In this document: in pieces, positions 13,849 through 25,803 of the stretch
How positions within the stretch are numbered: the stretch's first letter is position 1
How the letters are laid out: each line of letters opens with the position of its first letter
From: Rhipicephalus microplus
Taxonomy: Eukaryota > Arthropoda > Arachnida > Ixodida > Ixodidae
Length of the DNA stretch: 64,000 nucleotides
Assembly: GCF_043290135.1 (NCBI RefSeq)
Contig: NC_134704.1
Coordinates: 14,834,001 to 14,898,000 of the forward strand
Direction: 5' to 3'
Notes under the pieces: generated by a model
Databases searched by the model: none
Told to the model about the DNA's origin: nothing
The model's input: the letters and a program-made list of their open reading frames with translations, nothing else
Made by a program: the position numbers and the translations under genes

Positions 13849-14199
13849 GACGCATTGCGAGAAGTTTTCGTTCAGGAAAAAAAAGAAAAAGAAGAAGAAA
13901 AAAGGTTGCATGAATTTACCACATTAACTTATGTGTACCTAAAACACCAAAATGGGCCGTTTAAGTCTATCTGTCGTTCAGATATTTTAGGGTTGTCACT
14001 TAAAGAAAGGTAAGATTAATTGCTGGGCGCAGGAGTGAGCGGCAGTTTGAGAAAGCGCCGCAAAGCCGTTCAGTATATTCGTAAACGACTCTCTGGTTTG
14101 CGTTTTCGGTTTGTAGCGTAACATCTGTTGCCGAAATTGATGTCCATCTTGCTCGTTAATTGCCGGTCGTCTGCTAGCGCCGATATAGCGCAGTTAATC
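13849..14199. other. Non-coding, nothing recognised
   Basis: A short A/G run lies at 13,877-13,903. No gene is seen. Confidence 0.45.
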
Positions 14200-14800
14200 T
14201 CCTGATTCGGCTTTCTGGGTTTGCGCGACGGCACAGAAAAAAAAAAAAAAACATCGACCGGCAGCGACGGTAAAGCTTTCTTTCGTGTTTTTTTGGTTTT
14301 CTTTTCTCGATCGCGTCTGTCGTGCCGTACACGAGAGGACTCGACAAACGCGGAGAGGTCCTTCAACCCGAAGTGGCCCGTGGTCTATCCCGATGTTGCG
14401 CAACCAAAAAAGGAGAAGAGACAAGCGCCGCGCTTCGCCGCATAGCAGAGAGGTCGGCTTGCCCGCAAGGCGCTTACCTAACCGGACGAGACGGCACCAT
14501 ATGGAGACATCGTGAGCTGGGCTGCCCTCTCCGTCGACGCTGCCCTCTGAACCCTGCGTGAACTGGCGCCGCCGCGGGACTGGCACCCGCGTGCGATGTG
14601 TTCCTTGGCGCCTTGGCGCGTGCGCAACACCAGTGGGCGCTAAAGAAACTAGCAAGATAAAAAAGGCGACGTGCGTAGACAACGCCGCCGACGGCGCGCG
14701 CCGGAAGCCTGGCGTTTGCCTGACGCGAGGCGCGGCCGGCGGATGTCACCGCGTCACAATTTCACCACGCGACCTTGTGTGACGGCCCAGGAAATCGAGC
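14200..14800. other. GC- and CpG-rich patch
   Basis: CpG density is clearly above the surrounding AT-rich DNA, with long runs such as gccgccgacggcgcgcgccg near 14,683-14,702. A good splice-donor sequence (ttaggtaagc, minus strand) lies near 14,470-14,480. Together these might mark a promoter or first exon of an unseen gene, or a GC-rich mobile element. No ATG-initiated frame with a known motif was found, so it is left unassigned. Confidence 0.35.
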
Positions 14801-16112
14801 ATTCTCACTTCCCATTGATTCAAAGGGGAAAACAAAGACAGCTCTCCTCCCCCCCTGGTGTCATAACTGGAAGAATGAAAACGTATTTACTCGCCTGTAA
14901 ACGTTTATTCTCACGGCATCGGTTACTATGTGTTTTGTGACATCCACAACAGGTGACGCGAAGAGACGCCACTCTTATCGATAGTCGACGTCTATTTCCG
15001 CTAATTGATTCCGCGCCTGTAGATAGTTGTTTCCGGAGGTTTCGCGTAAATAGCGAAACCCATACGTGGCGCCTTTATTTAAAGAACAAAAGGTCACTAT
15101 GGCAAACTAGATCGAAAAAAAAAAACGCCATCCTCGTCAAGCTTGCAAGCTATCAAAACGTTTTATGCTGCATGCACTTTTTAGCGTAAGTAAACGTACG
15201 TATCGTTTATAAAATGCGCGTATGGCATTTTTTTTTTTTTTGGATTCGAGGATTGGCCACATGGTATGACTTAGTTTCCAAGCTGAGTTTCACTGCTGAA
15301 AGGAGGGAAGCATGCTACTGTGGCCGCTGCTAACGTCACCTGCGACCGGATCGATAACGCCACGAGTGTCGCCGACTGACGGGCATCGGAGCAAACGCGG
15401 CGCATTTTGCTTCGCTTCACGACGCAGCGGCCGAACGCCCACGCTGACCTAGATCGAGACGCGCCGAAAGGGCAACGTGCAGGCTAATTAGCAGGGATGG
15501 ACTTGTAGCGCACGACAAATTGAAAACGCGAGCGCCATTAGCTTGTACGTATGCACTACTAGGTGCTAAGAACCTCAGCACGAGTGGTAAGAGGCGGGAC
15601 GTTTACCGACACGACACTACACCGACGAATAATTTAAATGGCCATGTAATGCATAGAACACATTAAAGATCGTCAGTGAGAGCAATCATCGAACGTAGTG
15701 CGCACAGAAGCGAAGAGAAACGCTTTTAACGACTGCAGAAGATAAGTTGTGTAATTATGAGATCACGACATTTTCAGGCAGGAATAATTTTTTGAAGCAG
15801 CACAAAAGTATCTTCATATAAAAATGGCTTGAAAAGCATACTTTGTCGTGCAAGTCGACATTGATTTAAAAAAGAAAAAGCTGACTATGACATTCATCGG
15901 TCACCGGCTATAATAATACAGTTCCCATAAACAGACAAAAAATTTCGCCGTGTGTATACATTGTCCAACAGGTGTGTTTAAAAGCACTCTTTATTTCTCG
16001 CTATAGCTTAGATCTTTTTTGTTGTTTTTCTCTCTGTCTTAAAACATAATTCAAGCTGGTTGAAATTTAGATGTTTAAAACATGCACCTGAATCAGACAG
16101 GTCTCTATTCAG
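14801..16112. other. Non-coding, nothing recognised
   Basis: CpG content falls to background after about 15,500. There are A runs near 15,115-15,124 and a T run near 15,230-15,241. No gene is seen. Confidence 0.45.
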
Positions 16113-16147
<35 letters not shown>

Positions 16148-16182
16148 TACATTCATTCATTCATTCATTCATTCATTCATTT
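16113..16182. repeat. Compound (TTAT)n(ATTC)n microsatellite
   Basis: About nine TTAT units are followed by about eight ATTC units. Confidence 0.95.
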
Positions 16183-18198
16183 ACAGATACCACACTCTCC
16201 ATAGAAAATTTTAGCAGGGTGTAAATACATTATATTATGGTAAGAAACCAGGCAACAAAGCTAAGAAGGGCAGCATACATTGCTCCCAAGAACACAAGTA
16301 AAACAAATACATCGATAATGCGGAAAATACATTTTTGTGCATTTGTGCTTATAAACACAGCACGTATACGAAACATCAACTGCATAAAAATGGCAAAAAG
16401 AAATACAATGTTCTGCAAGCATTTTTTTTGCAAGAATATTTTCTTTCTTTGATAAACACGAGGTCGTAGACTCAGTCAAGTGCAACAAAAAATTATAACA
16501 GCAACGATCTTGGGCTGGGCTCTAAGTACGGTTCATAAAATACCAGAATCAAAGGTGACCATTTGGCAGAAGTCTCCCTGGTTTGATTGGAATGAGGCAA
16601 TAAAAAAAAAAAAACTCCGACCAAGAAGTCTATTGACAAACCCGACGTTTCCAGGCCAGACCACCTTCTTCCTCAAGGGTGAAAAAGCCTGAGATGTGCG
16701 GCGCTTATATACGCTTGCTCGCCTTGCCTCCAAATTTCGCTGCAACCCGTCAAGAAACCCGACAATAGAGGTAGGACAATGCCCCATTGGATTGATTAAT
16801 TGAGTGATTCTAGAAAAGAGAGAAGAAGGCACCTAATTTCTGTCTGCCTCTTGGGTGACACGGCGCAGTGGTTGATATTCCCCGCTGTCTGCTGAATGTG
16901 CCAGGAGGATTCGAGGAGCATCGAATCGCTGGTAAGTGTTCCTTTCTTTTTCACCACATCCATCCGAACGATGCAGCGATACCACATTGCTTTAAACGGT
17001 GATGTTTGACGGGCTGCTTGTATTATGAATTTCCACTAACTCGCCAAGTCTTACAGAATTTCTCATTGTATGCAATGCCTTTCTCCAGAGCTTTAGAACT
17101 AGGTCAAGACTTCTTAACAATTAACCTAGTGAATTGAATTGAAGACTAGTATTTTATAACTCGGTGAATAAAAACTACAAATTGACATAAACTTTTAGGA
17201 CTAATGAATTGACTAAATTAGATTATTTGCAGGCAAGGATGTCGTAAGCCCATTCAGGACAGTAGTAATTAAAAATCACTTGAAGATTTACTTAGTTTCA
17301 CAGTTGTCACAATAAGTTACCATGACCACTGTCACATTTGCAAGGACGATGGTATCGGCGGCAGTGCTGGTGGTAGTATGTTTTCGACGCAAGTACAAGA
17401 AATCCAAAGACTTTATGCACGTAATTTCGGCAAGTGAACCGAAATTTATCCAGAAATATACCAAAAAAATTCAACGCAGTCACCTTTACTAAAAACTTTA
17501 GATGGATTCACCTTTGAATAAACAAAGCAAAATAACAACAAAATAATTAAACGAATTATGCGCTCCACCTTTAATTCAATACTCAGATCAACAGCAAACA
17601 AAAAACAATTAACTCAGCGCCGGTACAATAAGGTAGACTCTTTCGTACGGAAAACCTTTCCGTAAAAGCAGGTCTACTGTTTTGTAGAGGCTACCGTTGA
17701 CATCTTTCTGCTTCTAACCCACGCTGCTATCCCTGAAGCAGTGTTTAATGACAATTCTGGCAACGTTGTTAATCATATACTTTTACTTTCCCACTATTAT
17801 TTTTGACCACATCTTCAAAATTTTGTGCTCATAAAATATACGCATTTGAGAATAGAGTTATTGTGATCTTATTATAAAAACAGCGCAATAAAAAAACGAC
17901 AAGAAAGAACAAACAAGACCAGCGCTAACTACCTACAGGGGCGTTTATTTTTAACAGCAAAACTGTTTAAGTTAGCCTGTTGAGTTTTATACCGTATCGC
18001 GATTCATAAACGGGTATGTGCCACAGAAACTGGAGGAATCCCGCTACTGACCTCTGGTCCATTAAAAATGAAGAAGGCAAGAGCTAGTCTAAGAAATGGC
18101 TGCGAAGAACTGGCTGCGAGCAGTAGACCCCAAGTATACGTACAACGAGAGGATACTAGGGCGCGGGAAAGGCAACGTCAGATGCGAGATGAGCCTAA
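16183..18198. other. Non-coding, with a possible Penelope-like end
   Basis: At 16,644-16,680 the phrase gacgtttccaggccagaccacc followed by ttcttcctcaaggg resembles the sequence at 8001-8032 and Penelope-type termini. The rest is AT-rich DNA without recognised genes. Confidence 0.35.
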
Positions 18199-19518
18199 CA
18201 CTTTCGTGACCACGAAACATTTGGCCGGTCTTGAGTATTACAGAAAACTTTACTTTTTGTGGCACCCAAAGTGACTGATGTTAATGTTTATGGTGTAAAT
18301 TGTTCAACCAGGAGTCCTTCAAACAAGGTCAGTTTGAAACCACAAATTTATTAACAATAGTACGAAAAAAATCATCAATCGAAAATCATTGTAAACATGA
18401 ACAAAGAAATTTTATAGAACCACCAACACTGCTCTGAACAGGCTAAGCATAAAAAGAAATCAAAATATACATTTTAAGCGCTAGGAGCACGCACAATTAT
18501 CCTGTAAATATAAGCGCTGTAAATACAAAATTTTTTGTGTACATGAAATAACATTACACGTATAGTGTCTTTCGTGCCACCGTGCGAAGCATTTTCGCGA
18601 TGGGATAAAACACAGGTTTGCTGCGCATGTTACACAGAAAACACTTGCTTTCTGTTCAACTTTTTTTTATTCATAGCATAATTTACAGCTCCTGATTTTT
18701 TTTTTTTTGATGATGGCGTTGGTTTTGAGGAGCGTTTCGTGTAGGAGTATCAAGATGGACTGTGGGACCTCCAAGAACCGTCTGTCTCGCTGTACGTCGG
18801 CTTCTGAAAAATATGCGTCCAAACATATTTATTTGTGCTTGTGTGCACAGCTCTTCAATAACTTTAAACAGTAAAACACAAAAGTCGACAGCGCTCAAAA
18901 AGTGCCACGCGGCCCTATACGTAACGCGGTTCCAAGGTTCACTTCCAGCTGCCTCCACTCCACTGCACTCTCTGCGCTGCCGTCGGCAAGCAGTCCCGCC
19001 CTAAGGACGTGGACGCCCTGCAGACAAGAGCCCTAACCTTCAGAAGACATCGGATCAACTTACACTGAAGCGCGTCGGCAATAATGTGGCCCGAGCACAA
19101 AGCCAATCTCACCGGTGGATGACCACTAATGTTTTGGGGCGGTTTGACGAACTCTCGTCGTCCGCACTGTAATCAAAAGTGTCAGTGTGGTATTCCGAGC
19201 CTGTGCTGTTGTCATCACTTGAATATTTTAGCCCAGGTGCGCGAGGATCCCCCGAAATTTGCCCTTTTCGTGAAGCAGTCGCACGCGACGTTGACGCCAT
19301 GATTGAAACTATATGCACGCTCACTCGCGCGCATGAAAAGACTCTTTACAATCACCACACAGTGAAAAAAAGAGAAACACAAAATCGAAACTGATAAACA
19401 CTTTTTTTACACGTTAGATAGTGCAAGGGGTTCAAAAGTGTTCGAAACGGGGCAAATATGGAAATTGTAAAAAATCGAAAACATACCATCAATGAGGATA
19501 GGCGCGGTCACGAAAGTG
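18199..19518 (-). mobile_element. Deleted piggyBac-like (TTAA-type) DNA transposon
   Basis: The 1,320-bp unit begins cactttcgtgaccacg (18,199) and ends with its inverse cgcggtcacgaaagtg (19,518). The arms match at 15 of 16 positions. The right flank is TTAA (19,519-19,522) and the left flank CTAA (18,195-18,198), as expected for a TTAA target duplication with one mutation. On the minus strand, the frame at 19,109-19,324 has a Met about 210 bp inside the right end and encodes an acidic, Ser/Asp-rich region like the N-terminus of piggyBac-family transposases. A second minus-strand stretch (18,683-18,958) weakly recalls a later part of the family. The catalytic Asp-rich core is absent, so it is a non-autonomous deletion derivative. 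Confidence 0.72.
19109..19324 (-). pseudogene. N-terminal fragment of a piggyBac-like transposase
   Basis: This 71-codon minus-strand frame contains the acidic stretch SSDDNSTGSEYHT and DYSADDESSS. Low-complexity acidic N-termini of this kind precede the DDE-type core in piggyBac transposases. It lies just inside a TTAA-flanked terminal repeat, which is what suggests the identity. The core is missing, so the fragment cannot transpose anything. The family assignment rests on context and composition and is not proven. Confidence 0.5.
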
Positions 19519-20732
19519 TTAAAGTTATGGAAGGCATTCGCCAGTGACGACGTGCCTGTAGATCTACGAGAGATTCTATACTGCTAAATTTCAGCGTTAA
19601 TTTCTTTCTCTGGAGTTTAGAGATGAGTGTCGGGTCTGTGACTGTCTATGGTTTAGCGTTGGACTCGAACCTATTTGCACCCAGAGCCAACGTGAGAAAC
19701 ACCATACAAAAAAAGCCTATTTTAATGACCTAGAAGCAATCTAGAAAAACGACCTGCATCACCTAGGCTGACTGAGCTTTTGGAAACAACCTCGAAGCAG
19801 CCAGGTTACTCTTCAGAATCATACAGTATCGCTGTTTCAAGCCTTGCGCAGCTTTGCCAATTTCTTTGCTTCATACGCATTCTGGAATAGGGAAAGACAG
19901 AAGTAGGAAACAGTTTTTATAACCCATGCGCAAACTTGGAAAATAATTTGCAAAACTCAACAGTGAAGGTACTTAATCTCCTTGTCTAATGGTGTGACTG
20001 ATTGGAAACTGATGCACGAATAACCTGCAAAGTGTATGGCGAAGTCCTCATAAATTTGGCGGGCGTGATTATCTTGGTAGCTGCGCGCAGTGCACGTCTG
20101 GTGCAAGTTAGGGGCACAACCTCACGTGTCACAATGTATTGACAAACTCAACGTACTTGTTGGTAGCAGCGCTGGTCCTGTTTGGTCTTCTATGTGTCTT
20201 TATCACAGTGTTCTTTTCATATAGACGCGTACGAACAATCTCAATTTCATACGCTTCTATAGTTGTTGCATTTACACTGCTCTTTACTCTTCTGTTCACT
20301 CGAGAACTTGAGACACATCCACGCGAGACACAACCAACCGTCGTTGAGGCACGCGGACAAACGCTAGCTGTTTAAGTGAGCGACAAATGCTGCTAAGCAT
20401 ATAGGCTTAGATGTGACTTGTCACCAGACTCGTGCAGTCGCTTCCTGTTCACAAAAAAAAAAGCGCCGAAGAAAAGGAGTCCCTAAAGTGAGACTGCGAT
20501 CGAAGAATAGCGCCGTCTAGAGGATGCAGCGCGTCGGGGTCGCGAGAAATCAGTCGAGTCGCCTGTTCATCGCTCCCACGCATCGCCTTTTGCCTTCATT
20601 ATCGTCGCGGAAGAGCTCCGCTGAAGAGTTATCGCCTACTGCTCTGCCTCTGACAGCGAACAACGTCGACCTAAAATAACCACCTGGTTGAATAACCCTA
20701 TTTGTTAGGGAAGGTCTTTGTTTGCGCCGCGT
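19519..20732. other. Non-coding, nothing recognised
   Basis: A hydrophobic 78-codon frame at 20,139-20,375 lacks an ATG; the upstream ATG is followed at once by a stop. No other feature is seen. Confidence 0.45.
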
Positions 20733-23047
20733 TTCAGCTACGCAGGCGACGCACACTTTGCAAAAACAAGAAAGCAAACCTTATGTTTGATTCGGCTTTC
20801 TTGCACCACGTTTGATTGATTGATTGATTGATATGTGGGGTTTAACGTCCCAAAACCACCATTTGATTATGAGAGACGCCGTAGTGGAGGGCTCCGGAAA
20901 TTTCGACCACCTGGGGTTCTTTAACGTGCACCCAAATCTGAGCACACGGGCCTACAACATTTCCGCCTCCATCGGAAATGCAGCCGCCGCAGCCGGGATT
21001 CGAACCCGCGCCCTGCGGGTCAGCAGCCGAGTACCTTAGCCACTAGACCACCGCGGCGGGGCTTGCACCACGTTTCACCTGCGCAGAAGAGCGTGCTTTA
21101 CAGAAGCCAGGAAACAAACCTTGTGTTAGGGTGGGCTTTTCTACACGTTTAAACAGCGCAGACAAAACACGCTTTACAAAAACAAGAAAATAAACATACT
21201 AGGGTGGGCTTTTCTTCACCACGTTTTAACTGCGCAGACAAACGACGTTTTATTGAAACAAAAAACAAACCTTATGTTAGGATGGGCTTTTTTGCTCTAT
21301 GCCTCGACTTCGCAGACAAAGCACGCTTTACAGAAACAAGGAAACGAGCCTTATGGTAAGATGGGCTTTTCTGCAACGCATTTCAACTGCGCAGACAGTA
21401 CACACTTTACAGAAACAATGAAGCATATTAGGATGGGCTTTTCTGCGCCACGTTTCAACAGCGCAGGAAAAGCCCGCCTTACAGAATCAAGAAAAGAAAT
21501 TTTATGTCAGGGTGGGCTTTTCTGCACCGAGTTTCAATTTTCAACTGTGCAGGCAGAGCACGCTTTACAAAAACAAGGAAACTAACCTTATGTTAGGGTT
21601 GACTTTCTTGCACCAAGTTTCCACTGCGCAGACAGAGCACGCTTTATTGGAACAAGAAAACAAACCTTGTGTTAGGGTGGGCTTTTCTGCACCAAGTTTC
21701 AACTGCGCAGACAGAGCACATTTTACTGAAACAAAAAAAAACACTGCGCAGACAGAGCACGCTTTATTGGAACAAGAAAACAAACCTTGTGTTAGGGTGG
21801 GCTTTTCTGCACCAAGTTTCAACTGCGCAGACAGAGCACATTTTACTGAAACAAAAAAAAACCTTGTGTTAGAGTGGGTTTTTCTACACCACGTCTCAAC
21901 AGCGCAGACAGAGCACGCTTTACTGAAACAAAAAAAAAACCTTGTGTTAGAGTGGGTGTTCTACACCACGTCTCAACGACGCAGACAGAGCACGCTTTAC
22001 AGAAACAAGGAAACAATCTTTATGTTGGAATGGGTTTTTGTGCAGCGCATTTCAACTGCGCAGACAGCGCACGCTTTACAGAAACAATAAAACATATTAT
22101 AATGGGCTTTTCTGCATTACATTTCAACAGCGCAGAAAAAGCCCGCTTTACACAATCAAGAAAAGAAATTTTATGTTAGGGTGGGCTTTTTTGCACCGAG
22201 TTTCAATTTTCAACTGTGCAGGCAGAGCACGCTTTACAAAAACAAGGAAACTAACCTTATGATAGGGTTGACTTTCTTGCACCAAGTTTCCACTGCGCCG
22301 ACAGAGCACGCTTTATTGGAACAAAGAAACAAACCTTGTGTTAGGGTGGGCTTTTTTGCACGTTTAAACTGCGCAGACGAAACACGCTTTACAAAAAACA
22401 GGAAAACAGACATACCAGAGTGGGTTTTTTCTTCAGCACGTTTTAACTGCGCAGACAAACCACGCTTTATCAAAACAAAAAAAAAAACCTTATGTTAGGG
22501 TGGGCTATTCTGCACTACGTCTCAACTTCGTAGACGGAGCACGCTTTACAGGAACAATAAAACATACTAGGGTGGGGTTTTCAGCACCACGTTTCAGCAG
22601 CGCAGACAGCATGCTTTACAAAACCAAGCAAACAAATCTTATGTTAAGGTGGGTTTTTTTGCACCGAGTTTCAACCTTCAACTGTGCAGGCGGAGCACGC
22701 TTTACAGAAACAAGGAAACAAACATTATGTTAGAAGGGGCTTTCCTGCACCAAATTTTAACTGCGCAGACAGAGCGCACTTTATTGGAACAAGGAAACAA
22801 ACCATATGTAAGGGTGGGCTTTTCTGCACCAAGTTTCAACTGCGCAGATAGAACGCGCTTTACTGAAACAAAAAGAAAACAAACCTTGTGTTAGTGTGGG
22901 CTTTTCTGCATTACGTTTCAGCTACGCAGGTAAAACACTCTTTGTGAAAACAAGAAATCAAGCTATATGTCAGGGTGGGCTTTTCTGCATCACGTTTCAA
23001 CTGCGCAGACAGAGCACGCTTTATTGGAACAAGGAAACAAGTCTTAT
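20733..23047. repeat. Minisatellite of ~78-82 bp units with higher-order structure
   Basis: About 25-28 units follow the pattern gtgggcttttctgcaccacg, tttcaactgcgcagacagag, cacgctttacagaaacaagg, aaacaaaccttatgttagg. Variant unit types recur: ttattggaacaag in place of ttacagaaacaag, a shorter type lacking part of the A-rich segment, and a type with an extra ttcaac (tttcaattttcaactgtg). The extra-ttcaac type occurs at 21,531, 22,200 and 22,668, giving higher-order spacings of about 669 and 468 bp. A segment of about 116 bp is duplicated almost perfectly at 21,627-21,865. A SINE interrupts the first units at 20,814-21,061. Frames of up to 192 codons on the + strand arise from the periodicity. 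Confidence 0.93.
20814..21061 (-). repeat. Full-length SINE inside the minisatellite, 14-bp target duplication
   Basis: The + strand shows tail gattgattgattgatatgtg, the reversed body and the head complement cactagaccaccgcggcggg. The perfect duplication cttgcaccacgttt (20,800-20,813 and 21,062-21,075) is itself part of a minisatellite unit. The SINE therefore landed after the array existed. Confidence 0.94.
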
Positions 23048-23975
23048 GTTGTGCTGATGACATCGTCGCTGGATACATGGCCTTTGGTACAATCACCTCC
23101 CAGCTTTCCTGAAGGTCAATGTTTTCGCCGAAGTGACATGCTAGGATAATTTTTAGCGCCGATTTGAATTTTTCGCTTGAATCTATTTCACAAATAATAC
23201 AATTTTATTAGGGTGACCATAAAGTCACAAAAAGTAGTTTTTGTTGTTAAATTCACATGGTTTTATCATGGGTAACAGGAAGATAAATTCGAAAAGAGAA
23301 AGCTATACGACAGTTTAAAAATTATGTGTTCAAATAAATCTCTAAATAAATAAAATAAGTGCACGAGTTTACGTGAAGTGGTCACACAGAGGGAGAAAAT
23401 TCACTATTGATCCAATCAACGTCTTCTGTCCGTGCAAGTCTTGGAAATGTCGCTCATTAATAAAAGTTTGAGTCCTAACTCTTAAGTAACTTCTCATGAC
23501 TGGCATTTACTGAATCAGATGCGGAAGTCGAGCAAAGATTCGTATATGAATCGCCACTATGATCACCTGTCAGGAGGGGGGGGGGGGAATCGCGCACATA
23601 TACAGTGAAAGCAAGCTGCGTGGATGAGTGCACTGAAGAAATACTGTGCTCATGTGAGTGCATTCGTAAAACAAGAACAAGTCTGAAACGTATAACAATC
23701 ATTTGTCTGATCGCCAACGAGACGAAAGTGGGTTTTCTAAGTCCCCGAAGCAGAAAACGCAACAAAAGCGGCATTGTTTGTGTCAGTCAGAGCCTGCAGG
23801 GTAACATAACGAGCGTCAATTTACCTCGAGGTACAACTGAAAACCCTCTTTTAAAGATGCCCATGAAGTATTTGCTGGTGTTCTGGTGCAGTCAAACAAA
23901 GCCTTGTAAGACGCTCGCCGTAAAAATGTTCAAATTGCATTGGTCTTTCTGCCAGGAAATGAACCATCTTTGTTT
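23048..23975. other. Non-coding, with poly-G run
   Basis: A run of about 14 G lies near 23,574-23,587. The + frame over 23,605-24,339 begins with GTG, has no recognisable domain and ends inside a tandem repeat, so it is not called. Confidence 0.45.
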
Positions 23976-24330
23976 TATGGGCGAAGCTCCTTTAAGGCAT
24001 GGGTCTGTCCATCCTCCGTTGTCGTATGTGCCACTGGGGATGCGAGATGGGAGATGGCGGTACTTGGAGTGTTCACTAGATGGACGCACGGACGAACGGA
24101 CAGACAGACTAGAAGACGGACGTACGGACGGGTATGGACGCACGAACGGAAGGACAGATGAATGGACGGACTCACGGATGGTCGCGTGGATGGACGGAAG
24201 CAAGAGCGAACGGACGAACGGAAGCACGGATGGGCAGACGGATTTTCCGCCCCACTCATCATCATTCACTCCGTGGATATGCTGTGATTCACTCCGTGGA
24301 TATGCTGTGCGTCGGTACGAACAGTCACGG
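23976..24330 (+). repeat. Dispersed repeat with degenerate GGAC-type array
   Basis: The end phrase tgggcgaagctcctttaagg is followed by gtatgtgccactggggatgc, gatggcggtacttggagtgt and an imperfect 4-8 bp array of ggacggacg/cacggatgg type (24,081-24,243). The 3' side is ccgccccactcatc, then cattcactccgtggatatgctg, the latter duplicated. The same landmarks appear in opposite orientation at 55,650-55,890, so it is a mobile or amplified family. Confidence 0.7.
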
Positions 24331-25803
24331 TACAGGTAACAATGGTAACAAAGGGGTTGATTGTTGGAAGCCCGCCACACACTGGACTTCCGCACGTTAA
24401 CTCGCGGGGTTCTCGTAACGTGACGGGACCGCGAAGTACTGCGTCGCCGGCAGAGCGGATGGTCGGGAGGAATGGCTGACCGCAGGCGCAGGATTGCGTA
24501 TGGCTCCTGCGTACGTGAGGAGAGGATATTTTGAGTATGTGTGACCCGCCATTAACCACTGTTATGGCAAATACATAGGGGAAAATGAAGGTATGGTATC
24601 CTGTCTGCGTACCTTCAAAAGTACGACTGTGTGCTTTTATTTATTTGTTGGTGGTATTTGCAAGCGACGTTTGATGTGATATAGGCACAAAACGTGTTTC
24701 AAGCATTTCTATTATATTAGGGATGCACTGTTCTTTTTCTAATCTTTGAAAAGTGTTTTAACTTTTAATAACAAAAAGTACTTTTGACTATTCAAGCCAG
24801 CACCTCATAATTAATGTCTCTGTCTTCCTTTTGTTGTAACTGGTGCTGAAACAATCGTTATGATACTAAATAATGCACAAGCAAATTGTTAATTATCTAA
24901 GTTAACTAAATGCTAAATCAGTATGGCTATAACTCCGTATTATGTCTCTCTAGATGTGTTTATAGCCCCGACATCTCCACTTTGCTGAAGTTAAACGCTA
25001 GTCGCTCATCAATATGCGCGCATTCTTCGTTGGCACAGATAACCCGTTGACTGTGGTTCACACCCGCGGGGGGTATCAGCCAAGAATTCCGCGATTTTGG
25101 AAATTGTCATATGGTTTAAGAATAAGGCAGTTTACAGGATAGGAACGTTACAAAACTATTCAAGAAATGTTGGTGTTTGATCAAGTGTATGTTAACAATA
25201 CGAAACATTAAAGTGGTGAAGTGGTGATTACGGTACGGTCTCTTTATAAAATAAAATTAATTAAGATGTGAATTTTTTTTTACTATCTGGGATAAAACAA
25301 AACAAGAACACCGTCTAAGGAAAAGAGCACTTAATTTTTAAAAAGGCTTTTTGTCTCCGTTCACAGGAGCCTTAATCGTTCACAATTGTTGGTTAATCCG
25401 TCGCGAATAATTATTATTAAAAATAAATAAAAAACATCACTAATAAAACACTTATAATATTAACATGTCAGTCTCCCTTTGCTGATGCATTTAAGTTGCC
25501 TTTCCTGCTGCTTGCCTATCAGCATCAGCAGCATAGCAGCAGAATTATAGCATCAGCAGCACAGCAGCAGCAGGAAGTGCGCGAAGTTCCGAGAGAATCA
25601 AATCGCTGTGTCGCGTGTCCGATTCACATCGGAATCGAATGTCTCTACTGCAATTCACTCTTTTCGCTCCACAAAAGTCGCGGCCGATAAGTCGAGTTAA
25701 TTTTTCAGGCTGTATCAGGCTGGAATTCCTTTAATTGTAAAACACTACTTAGCAAAGCCAACCAACAGTGAAGCCTACTAAGGGATGCGGGATTTTGCAG
25801 TTT
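24331..25803. other. Non-coding, short CAG-rich run
   Basis: A CpG-rich patch lies at 24,365-24,540 and a CAG/CAT-rich run at about 25,519-25,573. No gene is recognised. Confidence 0.45.

Noticed and set aside
14194..14682. 162-codon minus-strand frame with a signal-peptide-like start
   Set aside because: The initiating codon is TTG and an in-frame TGA lies upstream with no ATG between. High GC content explains the frame length.
20139..20375. Hydrophobic 78-codon frame resembling a small membrane protein
   Set aside because: It begins with TTG; the nearby ATG at 20,134 is followed by a stop. No splice acceptor or homologue gives it support.
21512..22090. 192-codon frame in the minisatellite as a protein-coding gene
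   Set aside because: Several frames on both strands are open because of unit periodicity, and unit differences include frame-changing indels.
20733..23047. CRISPR-like array
   Set aside because: Units of 78-82 bp are contiguous, with no unique spacers, and the sequence is eukaryotic.
23605..24339. 244-codon + frame
   Set aside because: It starts at GTG, shows no domain and ends in the degenerate GGAC array of a dispersed repeat.
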